Below are positions 26,967-39,284 of a stretch of DNA of 64,000 bases, piece by piece. The first letter of the stretch is position 1; each line of letters starts with the position of its first letter. The translations under genes were made by a program, and so were the position numbers. Source of the DNA: Microbacterium sp. cf332 (GTDB lineage Bacteria; Actinomycetota; Actinomycetes; Actinomycetales; Microbacteriaceae); the NCBI RefSeq assembly GCF_900102175.1, contig NZ_FNKN01000001.1, positions 1 through 64,000 of the forward strand, given 5' to 3'. A model generated the notes under the pieces. That model ran no database searches and was not told the DNA's origin. It saw nothing but the letters and a program-made list of their open reading frames with translations.

Positions 26967-28562
26967 TCAGACCCAACCGGGCAGCCAGTTGTGCAGGCGG
27001 TAGTACTCGTAGGGCACGGAGATCGCCGACCACAGGGGGAACCAGAAGACGGCGAGGACGACGACGAGCGCCAGGAAGCCGATCACGGCGCCCTCCACAG
27101 TGCGGACACGCGAGCCCGCCTCTCGGGCGGAGCGCACGGCGGAACGGATGACGAACACGAGGGCGAGCAGCAGGAAGGGCTGGATCAGCACCGTGTAGAA
27201 CTGGAAGATCGTGCGCTCGGGGAACAGCAGCCACGGGGTGTACGTGGCCACGATGCCGGTGAGGACGATCGCGTAGGCGCCGTCGCGCGTACGCACGAAC
27301 AGGTAGACGAGGTACAGCGCAGCGGCGACGCCGGCCCACCACACCACCGGGTTCGGCATGCTGTACAAGATCTCCCAGCACCCGTTCGGGTCGGTGCACG
27401 AGCCCGTGCCGGCCGGCGTGCTGCCGGCGTACATCGACGTCGGCCGCAGCAGCAGCGGCCACTGCGCTGCGGGGCTCGCGTAGGCGTGAGGCGTCGACAT
27501 CGCGGCCGTCGAGCCGTACATCGACTCGTGGTACCGCCACAGGCTCTGCAGCGAGAGCGGCACCCACGACCAGATGCCCGTCGCCGGGGCGGCATCTGCG
27601 GCATGACGGTCGTACCCGCCATCCGTCGCGAACCAGCCGGCCCACGAGGCGAGGTAGACGCCGAGCGCCACGGGAACCAGCAGCAGGAACGACACCACGC
27701 CCTGGCGGGCTGCCGCATCGGCGGGCCAGAAGAGGATGCCGGCACGACGGCGCGCGAGGGCGTCGCTGACGACGAGATAGATGCCGATCGTCGCGAGGAC
27801 CCACACGCCCGACCACTTCACGGCCGTCGCGGCTCCGGCGGCCGCCCCCGCGGCGACGACCCAGGGGCGGTTCCACAGCACCGGCCCCCAGGCGGGAGCG
27901 CCCGCGTCGTCCCATCGGGCCGCGGTGCGCTCGGCGAGCACGATGCGGTGCCGTCGCCGGTCGAGGACGACGAACCAGAACGCGAGCAGGGTGAAGAGCG
28001 TGAGGAAGATGTCGAGGAGGGCGACCCTGCTCATCACGATTCCCAAGCCGTCGATCGCGAGCAGACCCGAGGCGAGCGAGGCGAACACGGTCGAACGGGT
28101 CAGGCTGCGGGCCACGAGGTAGAGCACTAGCACGCACGCCGTGCCCGCGATCGCCGTGCCGAGTCGCCAGGCGAACGTCGAGTCCGCGCCGAAGAGCGCC
28201 ATCGGCAGGGCGATGAGGTACTTCCCCAACGGGGGATGCACGACGAAGCTGCCGGTCGTGGTGAAGATGTCGGTCTCGCCCGCCAGGAACCGCTCGTCGG
28301 CTCCATCGGGCCAGGTCGCCGCGTAGCCGAGCACCCACTGGCTCCACGCGTCCTTGACGTAATACGTCTCGTCGAACACGACGGCGTGCGGGTGCGCGAG
28401 GTTCCACATCCGCAGGACGGCCGCCAGCAGCGTGATCACCAGCGGTGCGATCCATGCCGCGCGCCGGGCGAGCGCGGGGTCGGCGGTCGCACGCGCATGC
28501 CATCGGTCGAGCAGCGTCGTCGCGCGCGCTGCAGGCGCCGGCACCTCAGCGGTCGTCGTCAC
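26967..28562 (-). CDS. pmt: Protein O-mannosyltransferase (PMT, GT39)
   Basis: A 531-residue polytopic glycosyltransferase-C enzyme that moves mannose from polyprenyl-phosphate-mannose to Ser/Thr of proteins during export. The loop VVFDETYYVKDAWSQW holds the acidic Asp-Glu pair typical of PMT first loops, and HPPLGKYLIALPMA and a dozen membrane helices match the family. The neighbouring divergent rsmI gene is the conserved actinobacterial arrangement. The GTG at 28562 lies 6 nt from a TAGGCT box, so the transcript is probably leaderless. The many exported Ser/Thr/Pro-rich proteins encoded nearby (galactanase tail, giant repeat protein) are plausible substrates, by inference. Confidence 0.93.
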   Translation of the reverse strand: MTTTAEVPAPAARATTLLDRWHARATADPALARRAAWIAPLVITLLAAVLRMWNLAHPHAVVFDETYYVKDAWSQWVLGYAATWPDGADERFLAGETDIFTTTGSFVVHPPLGKYLIALPMALFGADSTFAWRLGTAIAGTACVLVLYLVARSLTRSTVFASLASGLLAIDGLGIVMSRVALLDIFLTLFTLLAFWFVVLDRRRHRIVLAERTAARWDDAGAPAWGPVLWNRPWVVAAGAAAGAATAVKWSGVWVLATIGIYLVVSDALARRRAGILFWPADAAARQGVVSFLLLVPVALGVYLASWAGWFATDGGYDRHAADAAPATGIWSWVPLSLQSLWRYHESMYGSTAAMSTPHAYASPAAQWPLLLRPTSMYAGSTPAGTGSCTDPNGCWEILYSMPNPVVWWAGVAAALYLVYLFVRTRDGAYAIVLTGIVATYTPWLLFPERTIFQFYTVLIQPFLLLALVFVIRSAVRSAREAGSRVRTVEGAVIGFLALVVVLAVFWFPLWSAISVPYEYYRLHNWLPGWV

Positions 28563-28568
28563 GCCGCC

Positions 28569-28578
28569 AGCCTATGCT
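28569..28578. promoter_or_regulatory. Overlapping divergent -10 boxes for pmt and rsmI
   Basis: The ten bases AGCCTATGCT carry TAGGCT on the minus strand (28574-28569) and TATGCT on the plus strand (28573-28578), sharing the central TA. Each box is 6 nt from a GTG start (28562 and 28585), so both mRNAs appear leaderless and one site serves both directions. Confidence 0.7.
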
Positions 28579-28584
28579 GGGGCG

Positions 28585-29403
28585 GTGATCATCCTCGCCG
28601 CGACGCCCATCGGGAACCTCGGCGACGCCACCGCGAGGCTCGTCACCGCCCTCGAGCAGGCGACCACGATCGCCGCCGAGGACACGCGCACCACGCAGCG
28701 ATTACTGCAGGCGCTCGGGGTCGACAATCGTCCGCGCCTGATCGCGCTGCACGACCACAACGAGAAGCAGCGCGCGGATGAGCTCGTGGAGCGCGCCCGT
28801 ACCGAGGATGTCCTCGTGCTCAGCGACGCCGGCATGCCCACGGTGAGCGACCCCGGGTTCGGCCTCGTCGCGGCCGCCGCCGCCGCTGGTGTGACCGTGA
28901 CCGTGCTGCCCGGGCCGAGCGCCGTCCTCGCCGCGCTCGCCGTCTCGGGCCTGCCCACCGATCGATTCGCCTTCGAGGGCTTCCCGCCGCGCAAGCCGGG
29001 GGAGCGCCGCCGGCTCTTCGCACAGCTCGCTGCCGAGCAGCGCACGCTCGTCTTCTTCGAGGCGCCCTCGCGTATCGCCGAGGTTCTGGCGGCGATGGCC
29101 GACACCTTCGGCCCCGACCGCCGCGCCGCCGTCTGCCGCGAGCTGACGAAGCTGCACGAGGAGGTCGCGCGCGGCACGCTCGCCGAGCTGGCGGCGTGGG
29201 CGGCGGAAGGCGTGCGCGGCGAGATCGTCGTCGTGATCGAGGGCGCTGACGCCCGTGGAACCGACCCCGACGATGCACTGGCGCAGGTGCAGCGCCTCGT
29301 CGCCGACGGCATCCGGTTGAAGGACGCCGCCGCCGAGGTCTCCGCCGCGACGGGGCTGTCGTCCCGCGACCTGTACCAGGCCGCGTTGGCTGCTCGACGT
29401 TAG
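28585..29403 (+). CDS. rsmI: 16S rRNA 2'-O-methyltransferase RsmI
   Basis: A 272-residue tetrapyrrole-methylase-fold enzyme that methylates C1402 of 16S rRNA using S-adenosylmethionine. Seen directly are LAATPIGNLGDATARL at the very N-terminus, AEDTRTTQRLL, DAGMPTVSDPG, LPGPSAVLAALAVSG and FEGFPPRKPGERR, all classic RsmI motifs. The GTG at 28585 is chosen because the family begins right at the ATPIGN motif and because TATGCT lies 6 nt upstream; the frame is open further upstream but runs through the pmt promoter. It converges with the galactanase gene across a repeat element. Confidence 0.96.
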   Translation: MIILAATPIGNLGDATARLVTALEQATTIAAEDTRTTQRLLQALGVDNRPRLIALHDHNEKQRADELVERARTEDVLVLSDAGMPTVSDPGFGLVAAAAAAGVTVTVLPGPSAVLAALAVSGLPTDRFAFEGFPPRKPGERRRLFAQLAAEQRTLVFFEAPSRIAEVLAAMADTFGPDRRAAVCRELTKLHEEVARGTLAELAAWAAEGVRGEIVVVIEGADARGTDPDDALAQVQRLVADGIRLKDAAAEVSAATGLSSRDLYQAALAARR

Positions 29404-29410
29404 CGGGCCG

Positions 29411-29485
29411 CCGCCGCGAGGACGCACCGCCGCCGCGAGGACGCACCGTTCCCGGTGCATTCTCGCGAGCAGGGTGCGTCCTCGC
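29411..29485. repeat. Tandem and inverted repeat element between convergent rsmI and galactanase genes
   Basis: A 19-bp unit is repeated perfectly head to tail (29411-29429 and 29430-29448). Its core GCGAGGACGCACC returns inverted as GGTGCGTCCTCGC (29473-29485) and, with two changes, as GGTGCATTCTCGC (29454-29466). Several alternative stems are possible, including GCACCG-TTCC-CGGTGC. It may be a terminator and/or an intergenic repeat family member. Confidence 0.7.
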
Positions 29486-29489
29486 CGGG

Positions 29490-32921
<3,432 letters not shown>

Positions 32922-32922
<1 letters not shown>

Positions 32923-34550
32923 CACTGGTACTCCTCCAGCTTGCGGGTCTGGCGGAACGCCAGTGCGGAGATCGCGCCGACCACGATGAAGACGAGGATC
33001 GACAGGGCGCTCGCGAGACCGTAGTCGGCGGCACCTCCCGAGACTCCCGAGATGTCCCAGATCGCGGAGATCAGGATGTCGGTGGCCCCGAGCGCGTAGG
33101 GCGCGCCGGGGATCGCCGGCCCGCCGCTGTTGAACATGTAGATGACGGTGAAGTTGTTGAAGCTGAACGCGAACGACGAGATGAGCAGCGGTGCGGTCGC
33201 GACGAGGACGAGGGGCAGGACGATCGCGCGGAACTGGCGGAAGCGCCCCGCGCCGTCGATCGACGCGGCCTCGAGGGTGTCGGATGGCAGCGCCTGCAGC
33301 GCCCCCGTGCACACCAGGAAGTAGTACGGGTAGGTGAGCCAGACGTTGACGAACAGCACCGCGACGCGCGCGAGCCAGGGATCGCCGAGCCAGTCGATGT
33401 TCGCGCCGCCGAAGAAGAATTCGTTGATCACGCCGAACTCGGCATTGAACATGCCCCTGAACAGCAGCGCCGACATGAACGCGGGGAAGGCGTACGGGAG
33501 GATGAACAGCGTCCGCAGGACCTTGCGGCCCTTGACTCGCGGGTCGTTGAAGATCAAGGCGACGACGAGTCCCATCGCGAACGGGATCAGCACCGACAAT
33601 GCCGCCCAGACGAAGGTCCACAGGGTGACGAGCGCGAGCGGCTCGAGCAGGCCCGGGTCGGTGACGAGGCGCAGGAAGTTGTCGAACCCGACGTTGACGA
33701 CCCACCCCGTGGGGAGCGCCGCCCCGTCGGCCGCGACGAATCGTCCGTCGTCGGTCGCGGTGTAGACGGCCCCGGATGCCGTGTCGGTGATGGTCTGCGC
33801 GTCGGCATCCCAGGTCAGCGTCGACAGGTAGACGGCTCCGGTCGAGCCGTCGCGCGTGCGGATCGAGCCCTCGTTCGGGTCGTCCGACACCGGCACGCGC
33901 AGTTCGACGACCTGCTGCTGCAACGCGGTGTCGCCGAGGAAGGTGCCGCGCGGCACGACGTTCCATCCCGGCACCTCGGTCGGTGCGCCCGACGCGGCGG
34001 CGTCGCCGACGACCTCGAGCGGCTGCTCGGCCGAGCCGGCCTTGATCTCGCCGTCGTCGACGATCGCGAAGCCGTACTCACCGCCGCGCTCGACGACCGA
34101 GAGCGGGTAGGAGGGCGACGTGTCGATGCGGCGCTCGCCTTGCGCGAGGGCGGCAGCGACAGCCTGGTCCTGCGAGCCGACGTGTCCGGCGCCGTAGTTC
34201 GTGAAGGCGATGTACGCCGTGTAGCCGAAGATGAAGACCTGGAAGACGAGCAGGAACGCCAGCCCGGGCAGCAGGTACTTCAGGGGTAGGGCGCGCTTGG
34301 TGAAGTAGACGACGTCGGCGGCGATCAGCAGGACGGCCGCGGCAGTCGCGATGACCCACGACTCGGCCTGGACCGCGGCGAAGATGCCCATCAGTCCGAA
34401 TGCGTTGACGATGGCCATCAGAACGAGCTTCACGACGAAGCCCCAGCCGAGGCCCGACCAGCGACGGCCGTGGGGTTCGGCCTGCCGCGATCGCGCGGGG
34501 GTGCGGGGCGGCGGTGCGCTCTCGCTCACGGTTCCCTGGGGGACCGACAT
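32922..34550 (-). CDS. Carbohydrate ABC transporter permease (MalF/GanP type) with large extracytoplasmic loop
   Basis: A 542-residue permease. N-terminal helices are followed by a roughly 180-residue extracytoplasmic insert (from about YTAYIAFTNYGAGH to VVNVGFDNF), as in E. coli MalF, then the core helices. The EAA-like loop DTLEAASIDGAGRFRQFRAI contacts the ATPase. The ATG at 34550 is chosen because AAGGAG lies exactly 6 nt upstream, while the in-frame ATG at 34556 abuts that ribosome-binding site. It pairs with the MalG-type subunit that overlaps its stop. Confidence 0.92.
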
Positions 34551-34573
34551 GTGCATCTCCTTCACGAGAGGGG

Positions 34574-34606
34574 TCCGGGGGCGGAGCATGTCACTCCGCC
34601 CCCGGA
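34574..34606 (-). terminator. Intercistronic hairpin after the binding-protein gene
   Basis: A 13-bp perfect stem (34574-34586 with 34594-34606) and a 7-nt loop lie in the 61-nt gap between the binding-protein stop and the MalF-type start. It is the same arrangement as the hairpin at 1627-1655, and suggests attenuation or mRNA-end protection that favours binding-protein expression. Confidence 0.65.
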
Positions 34607-34611
34607 GGGGG

Positions 34612-35844
34612 TCAGCCGATCGCGGCCTGGACGTCGGTCACCATGGTGTTCCAGGTGCCGACGGGCTCGCCGCCCTTGATGATCTGCACCTGTGCGGCGT
34701 TCCAGAGGTCCCACACCGATCCCATCTCGGGGATCGACGGCTGGGGCACGCCGTTGGCCGCGGAGGCCAGGAAGCCCGCGACGACCGGGTCCGACGACAC
34801 CTCGGCCGCGACCGTCTTCCACGCGGGCAGACGGGGGTCGGCCTCGTAGAGGGCGCGCTGTGCGTCGTCGGTCGCGAGGTAGGTGGTGAGGAACTCCTGC
34901 GCGAGCAGCTTGTTCGCGCTCTCCGAGCTGATGTAGAAGCCCTGCACGCCGACGAACGGCGCGGCGGTCTCGCCACCGGCGGACGGGATCGGGTTGACCT
35001 TGACGTTCACGCCGTTGGCGGTGAGCGCCTCGATGGCCCACGGGCCCTGCACGGTGTAGGCGGCGGTGCCCGCGGCGAACAGCTCGTTGTTCGTGTCGTA
35101 GTCGATCGTCGTCGAGATATCGCCCGAGCCGGCCTCGCCGTGAGCGCCGAGCCAGGTCGCGAACGCCTCGCCGCCGGCGCCGCCCATGCCGACCTCCGTC
35201 GTGTACGAGCCCGACGCGTCCTGCACGAACACCGGAGCGCCGAAGGACGTCTGGAAGCCGTACATCGTGTACGCGTCGCCCTTCTGGCCCGCGGTGTTGA
35301 CGACGATCGGACGCTCGGCGCCTGCGGCCTGAGCGCGCGCGATCATGTCGTCCCACGACGTCGGGGCGTCTTCGCCGACGAGGTCGGTGTTCTGGACGAG
35401 GGCGATGGTCTCGAGAGCGTAGGGGAAGCCGTAGAGCTGGCCGTCGTAGGTGAAGGCGTCGAGCGCGACCTGCTCGATCTGGTCGGCCTTGTCGCCGAGG
35501 TCGATCGTGTCGACGACACCGGCCGACACGAACGAGCCGAGGAAGTCGTGCGCACCGACGGTGATGTCGGGGCCCTCGCCTGTGGGCACCTGGTTGATGA
35601 AGTCGTTGCGGATGTCCTCGAAGTTCTTCTGGACCAGCTCGATCTTGGTGCCGGTCTCCTCCTCGAACGCCTCGGCGGCGGCCTCGATGGCCGGCGCGCG
35701 GTTCGCGTCGGTCCAGACGACGAGCGAGGCTCCCGAACCGCTGTCGGCGTCGCCGCCCTCGCTGGGGGTGCTGCTGCCGGAGCAACCGGCGAGCAGGACG
35801 GTGGTCGCCGCGATGGCGACGAATCCGGTCCCGATCTTGCGCAT
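34612..35844 (-). CDS. Extracellular sugar-binding lipoprotein (MalE/GanS type)
   Basis: A 410-residue cluster-B binding protein. The lipobox LLAGC places the lipidated residue at Cys21. The mature protein resembles maltose/cyclodextrin and galacto-oligosaccharide binders (FPYALETIALVQNTDL, AAYTVQGPWAIEAL). Context (GH53, GH42) argues for beta-galacto-oligosaccharides. The ATG at 35844 has AAGGAAG just upstream; the frame is open further upstream but with no signal-peptide character. The 145-bp leader to the GH42 gene contains GACCGGT (35902-35908), the core of the LacI operators at 38.05 kb, on a poor surrounding match. Confidence 0.9.
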   Translation of the reverse strand: MRKIGTGFVAIAATTVLLAGCSGSSTPSEGGDADSGSGASLVVWTDANRAPAIEAAAEAFEEETGTKIELVQKNFEDIRNDFINQVPTGEGPDITVGAHDFLGSFVSAGVVDTIDLGDKADQIEQVALDAFTYDGQLYGFPYALETIALVQNTDLVGEDAPTSWDDMIARAQAAGAERPIVVNTAGQKGDAYTMYGFQTSFGAPVFVQDASGSYTTEVGMGGAGGEAFATWLGAHGEAGSGDISTTIDYDTNNELFAAGTAAYTVQGPWAIEALTANGVNVKVNPIPSAGGETAAPFVGVQGFYISSESANKLLAQEFLTTYLATDDAQRALYEADPRLPAWKTVAAEVSSDPVVAGFLASAANGVPQPSIPEMGSVWDLWNAAQVQIIKGGEPVGTWNTMVTDVQAAIG

Positions 35845-35989
35845 GGATCTTCCTTCCGAAATGGTCGGACGGAAGGGCCTCTCGCGAGGTCGCTCCGTCA
35901 CGACCGGTGTGGATGCCGTCCCCGGATGGCGACGGCGTTTTCTCAGTGCTCGCCGAGAGACGTCGGCTGTCTCTCGATGTCGGGGGCGG

Positions 35990-38011
35990 TCACCGACCGC
36001 TCCCGGGTGCTGTGCGCGGTGCGCGGACGACGGCGACGTCGCCCGCGCACACCTCCAGCGTGCCCGCGACGGTCCGGCCTGTCACCAGGTCGACGCCGTC
36101 GAGGGCGAGTCGTGCGTCCGTCGTGGCGTGGTTGATCACGACGACGAAGTCATCGGTCTCGCCCGCCCGCCGGACGACCTCGAGGCCGGCCGGCGCGTCG
36201 AGCGGGACGAGGCCCGCGTCGGCATAGACCTCGGTGAGGATCGCAGCCAGTCCTGCGGCATCCGGGCGGGTGCTGATGTACCAGCCGGTGCCGCGGCCGT
36301 GTCGCTTGCGGGTCACCGCGGGCATCCCGGCCCCGGGGCCGTCGACGTAGGTCGCGCGAGCTTCGGCGTCGGTGAGGACGAGGTGCTCGTGCCAGACATC
36401 GGCGCGGAGCTCATCGCCGCCGAACGAGATCGAGGTCGTGTCGCCGGCGCGCAGCGGCAGGTGCTCCTCGATGCGCACGCCGAGCGCCGGCTCGAGTGGA
36501 GCGCCGAAGCCGCCGGGGTGCACCGCGTCGTTCTCGTCGACGACGGCGGAGAAGAACGACACGACGAGCGTGCCGCCGTTCTCGACGTAACGGTTGAGGT
36601 TGTCGGCGTCGGCCTGGCGCAGGAGGTACTGCGCGGGCGCGATCACGAGGCGATAGCCCGAGAGGTCGTGGCCCGGCAGGGCGAAGTCGACCGTGATGTT
36701 GTCGCGCCACAGCCGCTCGTAGAACGCCCGGATGCGCTCGTCGTGCGAGACGTCCTCGGACGGGCGCCATTCCAGATCCTGCGCCCAGAACGACTCGAAG
36801 TCCCAGAGGATCGCGACGTCGGCCTGCACGCGCGCGCCCCGCACCTCGCCCAGACGGTCGAGCTTCGCGCCCAGGTCGACGACCTCGCGGAAGACGCGGG
36901 AGTCCGCGCCGGCATGGGGGAGCATCGCGGAGTGGAACTTCTCGGCGCCCGAGCGGCCGGCCCGCCACTGGAAGAAGAGGATGCCGTCGGCGCCGCGGCC
37001 GAGGTGCGCGAGCGAGTTCCGCGCCATCTCGCCGGGCCGCTTGGCGACGTTGCGCGGCTGCCAGTTCACGGCCGAGGTGGAGTGCTCCATGAGGATCCAG
37101 GGCGCGCCGCCGCCCACCGAGCGTGACAGGTCGGCAGCGATCGAGAGGCCGATCTCGCCCTCGGTGTCGGCTGCCCACAGGTAGTGGTCGTCCGAGACGA
37201 TGTCGACCTCGCGGGCCCAGGCCCACAGGTCGCAGCCGTGGTGCTGGTTGGCCATGAAGTTCGTCGTGACGGGCAGAGACGAGAACCGGCGGATGGCGTC
37301 TCGCTCGGCGACGAAGCAGGCGCGCAGCTGGGAATCGGTGAACCGTGCGAAGTCGAGCCGCTGAGCGGGGTTGACGACCGACGGGGCGGCGGCGGGGACA
37401 CCGACGTGCTCCCACTGGCCGTAGTGCTGCCCCCAGAACGCGGTGCCCCAGGCGGCGTTGAGCGCCTCGAGCGATCCGTACTTCTCCTGCAGCCAGATGC
37501 GCCATGCGCGCTGGGAGTGGGCGGAATAGTCCTCGCCCACGGGCACGCCGTACTCGTTGTGGACGTGCCACATCACGACGCCCGGGTGATCGGCGTAACG
37601 CTCAGCGAGCGTGGCGGCGATGCGGACGGCGGCGTCGCGGTACGCGGGGGCGGAGTGCGAGGCCATGCCTCGCGAGCCGAAGCCCATGACCACACCGTCG
37701 CGGTTGACCGCACGCGCGTCGGGGTGCGCGGCGAAGAACCAGGCGGGCGGCGAGGCCGTGGGCGTCCCCAGGTCGACCGCGATGCCGTTCTCGTGGAGCA
37801 GGCCGATGATCTCGTCGAGCCACGCGAAGTCGAACACGCCCTCGCTCGTCTCGATGAGGGCCCACGAGAAGATGCCGACGCTGACGAGATTGACACCCGC
37901 CTCGCGCATGAGGCGGACGTCGTCGCGCCACACCTCCCGGGGCCACTGCTCCGGGTTGTAGTCGCCGCCGTAGGCGATCCCGTCGATGGCCGGCCAAACG
38001 CTCGCAGGCAT
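35990..38011 (-). CDS. Beta-galactosidase (GH42)
   Basis: A 673-residue cytoplasmic glycoside hydrolase. It starts with GIAYGGDYNPEQWP, the GH42 N-terminal signature. The acid/base is Glu153 in WHVHNEYG and the nucleophile Glu309 in WILMEHSTSAVNW. The barrel is followed by the trimerisation and C-terminal beta domains, and the length is normal. It hydrolyses galacto-oligosaccharides brought in by the adjacent importer. The ATG at 38011 has GAGG upstream. Two palindromic operators and the divergent LacI gene are immediately upstream, so it is the promoter-proximal gene of the galactan operon and probably repressed by that regulator. Confidence 0.95.
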   Translation of the reverse strand: MPASVWPAIDGIAYGGDYNPEQWPREVWRDDVRLMREAGVNLVSVGIFSWALIETSEGVFDFAWLDEIIGLLHENGIAVDLGTPTASPPAWFFAAHPDARAVNRDGVVMGFGSRGMASHSAPAYRDAAVRIAATLAERYADHPGVVMWHVHNEYGVPVGEDYSAHSQRAWRIWLQEKYGSLEALNAAWGTAFWGQHYGQWEHVGVPAAAPSVVNPAQRLDFARFTDSQLRACFVAERDAIRRFSSLPVTTNFMANQHHGCDLWAWAREVDIVSDDHYLWAADTEGEIGLSIAADLSRSVGGGAPWILMEHSTSAVNWQPRNVAKRPGEMARNSLAHLGRGADGILFFQWRAGRSGAEKFHSAMLPHAGADSRVFREVVDLGAKLDRLGEVRGARVQADVAILWDFESFWAQDLEWRPSEDVSHDERIRAFYERLWRDNITVDFALPGHDLSGYRLVIAPAQYLLRQADADNLNRYVENGGTLVVSFFSAVVDENDAVHPGGFGAPLEPALGVRIEEHLPLRAGDTTSISFGGDELRADVWHEHLVLTDAEARATYVDGPGAGMPAVTRKRHGRGTGWYISTRPDAAGLAAILTEVYADAGLVPLDAPAGLEVVRRAGETDDFVVVINHATTDARLALDGVDLVTGRTVAGTLEVCAGDVAVVRAPRTAPGSGR

Positions 38012-38049
38012 GAAACGCGTCCTCGTGTCTCTCGGTGCACCCGGTCGTA

Positions 38050-38065
38050 CTGTGACCGGTCACAG
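38050..38065. promoter_or_regulatory. LacI-family operator O1, perfect 16-bp palindrome
   Basis: CTGTGACCGGTCACAG is a perfect palindrome with a central CG, typical of LacI-family operators. It lies 38 bp upstream of the GH42 start, between the divergent GH42 and lacI genes. Confidence 0.8.
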
Positions 38066-38119
38066 GGTGTGGCATCACTCTAAGCGAGCGCTCGATCCCG
38101 GACACGCGTCGTTATCGAA

Positions 38120-38135
38120 CTGTGACCGGTCCCAA
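38120..38135. promoter_or_regulatory. LacI-family operator O2, imperfect copy
   Basis: CTGTGACCGGTCCCAA matches operator O1 except at two bases of the right half. The two start points are exactly 70 bp apart, close to an integral number of helical turns, so one repressor tetramer or two dimers could sit on the same DNA face. Confidence 0.7.
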
Positions 38136-38196
38136 CCCGGTCTGCCAGCCTCGGCGCGTCGGCGCCGCTCGTGTCGGGGGGACCACGGCCGCAGAG

Positions 38197-38202
38197 TAGG
38201 CT
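38197..38202 (+). promoter_or_regulatory. -10 box of leaderless promoter for the galactan lacI gene
   Basis: TAGGCT on the plus strand, 7 nt before the GTG at 38210. No ribosome-binding site precedes the start. Confidence 0.6.
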
Positions 38203-38209
38203 CGCCGTC

Positions 38210-39226
38210 GTGAACGGCTCCACCGGCGCGTCGCGCAGACCGACCATCCGCGACGTCGCGGCTGCCGCCGGCGTGTCGCACGGAACCGTCTCGCGGGTCA
38301 TCAACGGTGGCCACTGGGTCTCTCCCGAGGCCCGCGACGCCGTGGATCGCGCGATCCGCGAGACCGGCTACACCGCGAACCACGCCGCCCGCAGCCTCGC
38401 GACCGGTCGCTCGAACTCGCTCGCGTTCCTCCTCACCGAGCCGCAGCACCTGCTCTTCGCCGACCCGACGTTCGCCCTGCTGCTGCGCGGCGCGACGGAG
38501 GCCCTCGCACAGCGTTCGATGACGCTCGTGCTGATGATCGCCGACACCGCCGCCGAGCGTGCCAACGTGGAGCGTTACGTGCGAGCGGGCCACGTCGACG
38601 GGGTGCTCCTGATCTCGTCGCACGAGTCGAACCCCCTGCTCTCTTCGCTCATCGCGGGCGGTGTGCCCACCGTCTGCACCGGCGTCCCGCTCGGCGACCG
38701 CGCGCATGTGCCGACGGTGTCGGTCGACGAGCAGGAGTCGGCTCGCACGATGACGCGCCATCTCCTCTCCCGCGGGCACCGGCGGATCGCCGTCATCACG
38801 GGTCCCGACGACACCCCCGGCGGACGGTACCGCCTGGCGGGGTTCCGCTCCGAGATGGGCGACCTGTTCGATCCTGCCCTCGTCGAGCAGGACGTCTACT
38901 CGAGCGACGCGGGTGCCGCCGCCATGACGCGGCTGCTCGAGCGGGCCCCCGACATCGACGCGGTCTTCGCCGCATCCGACGTCATGGCGGTCGGAGCGAT
39001 CGCCGCGATCCGCCGCAGCGGACGTCGGGTGCCCGACGACATCGCCGTCGCCGGCTTCGACGACTCCGGCCTCGCGGCCACCCACGACCCGCCGCTCACC
39101 ACGATGCGACAGCCGTGGAACGAGATCAGCTCGGCCATGGTCGACATGGTGCTGCAGGTCATCGCGGGCGGCGACCCCGAGCCCCTCGTGCTGCCCACGT
39201 CGCTCATCGTCCGCGACACGGCCTGA
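38210..39226 (+). CDS. LacI-family repressor of the galactan cluster
   Basis: A 338-residue regulator. The helix-turn-helix and hinge are RPTIRDVAAAAGVSHGTVSRVING followed by YTANHAARSLATGRS. A periplasmic-binding-protein-like effector domain follows, ending in LTTMRQPWNEI. It is divergent from the GH42 gene, with two palindromic operators between them, so it probably represses GH42 and the importer and itself, released by a galactoside (inferred). The start is taken as GTG 38210 because the HTH follows directly and a TAGGCT box lies 7 nt upstream; an upstream in-frame start would lie before that promoter. Confidence 0.9.
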   Translation: MNGSTGASRRPTIRDVAAAAGVSHGTVSRVINGGHWVSPEARDAVDRAIRETGYTANHAARSLATGRSNSLAFLLTEPQHLLFADPTFALLLRGATEALAQRSMTLVLMIADTAAERANVERYVRAGHVDGVLLISSHESNPLLSSLIAGGVPTVCTGVPLGDRAHVPTVSVDEQESARTMTRHLLSRGHRRIAVITGPDDTPGGRYRLAGFRSEMGDLFDPALVEQDVYSSDAGAAAMTRLLERAPDIDAVFAASDVMAVGAIAAIRRSGRRVPDDIAVAGFDDSGLAATHDPPLTTMRQPWNEISSAMVDMVLQVIAGGDPEPLVLPTSLIVRDTA

Positions 39227-39272
39227 GCCCGCCCGGCCCGACACACGGCTCCGGCGGGTCGTGCGCTCGAAC

Positions 39273-39278
39273 TAGAAT
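39273..39278 (+). promoter_or_regulatory. -10 box of leaderless promoter for metG
   Basis: TAGAAT on the plus strand, 6 nt before the GTG at 39285. Confidence 0.65.
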
Positions 39279-39284
39279 CTCGGG

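Noticed and set aside
29411..29448. Short CRISPR array
   Set aside because: Only two direct copies with no spacer between them, inverted copies nearby and no cas genes.
35902..35908. Third operator of the galactan repressor upstream of the binding-protein gene
   Set aside because: Only the 7-bp GACCGGT core matches and the outer arms do not, so chance is likely in this GC-rich sequence.
39227..39284. Possible tRNA or small RNA gene in the lacI-metG gap
   Set aside because: Too short (58 bp), no cloverleaf potential; it only holds the metG promoter. No tRNA-like cloverleaf or CCA-ended arm was seen in any other gap.
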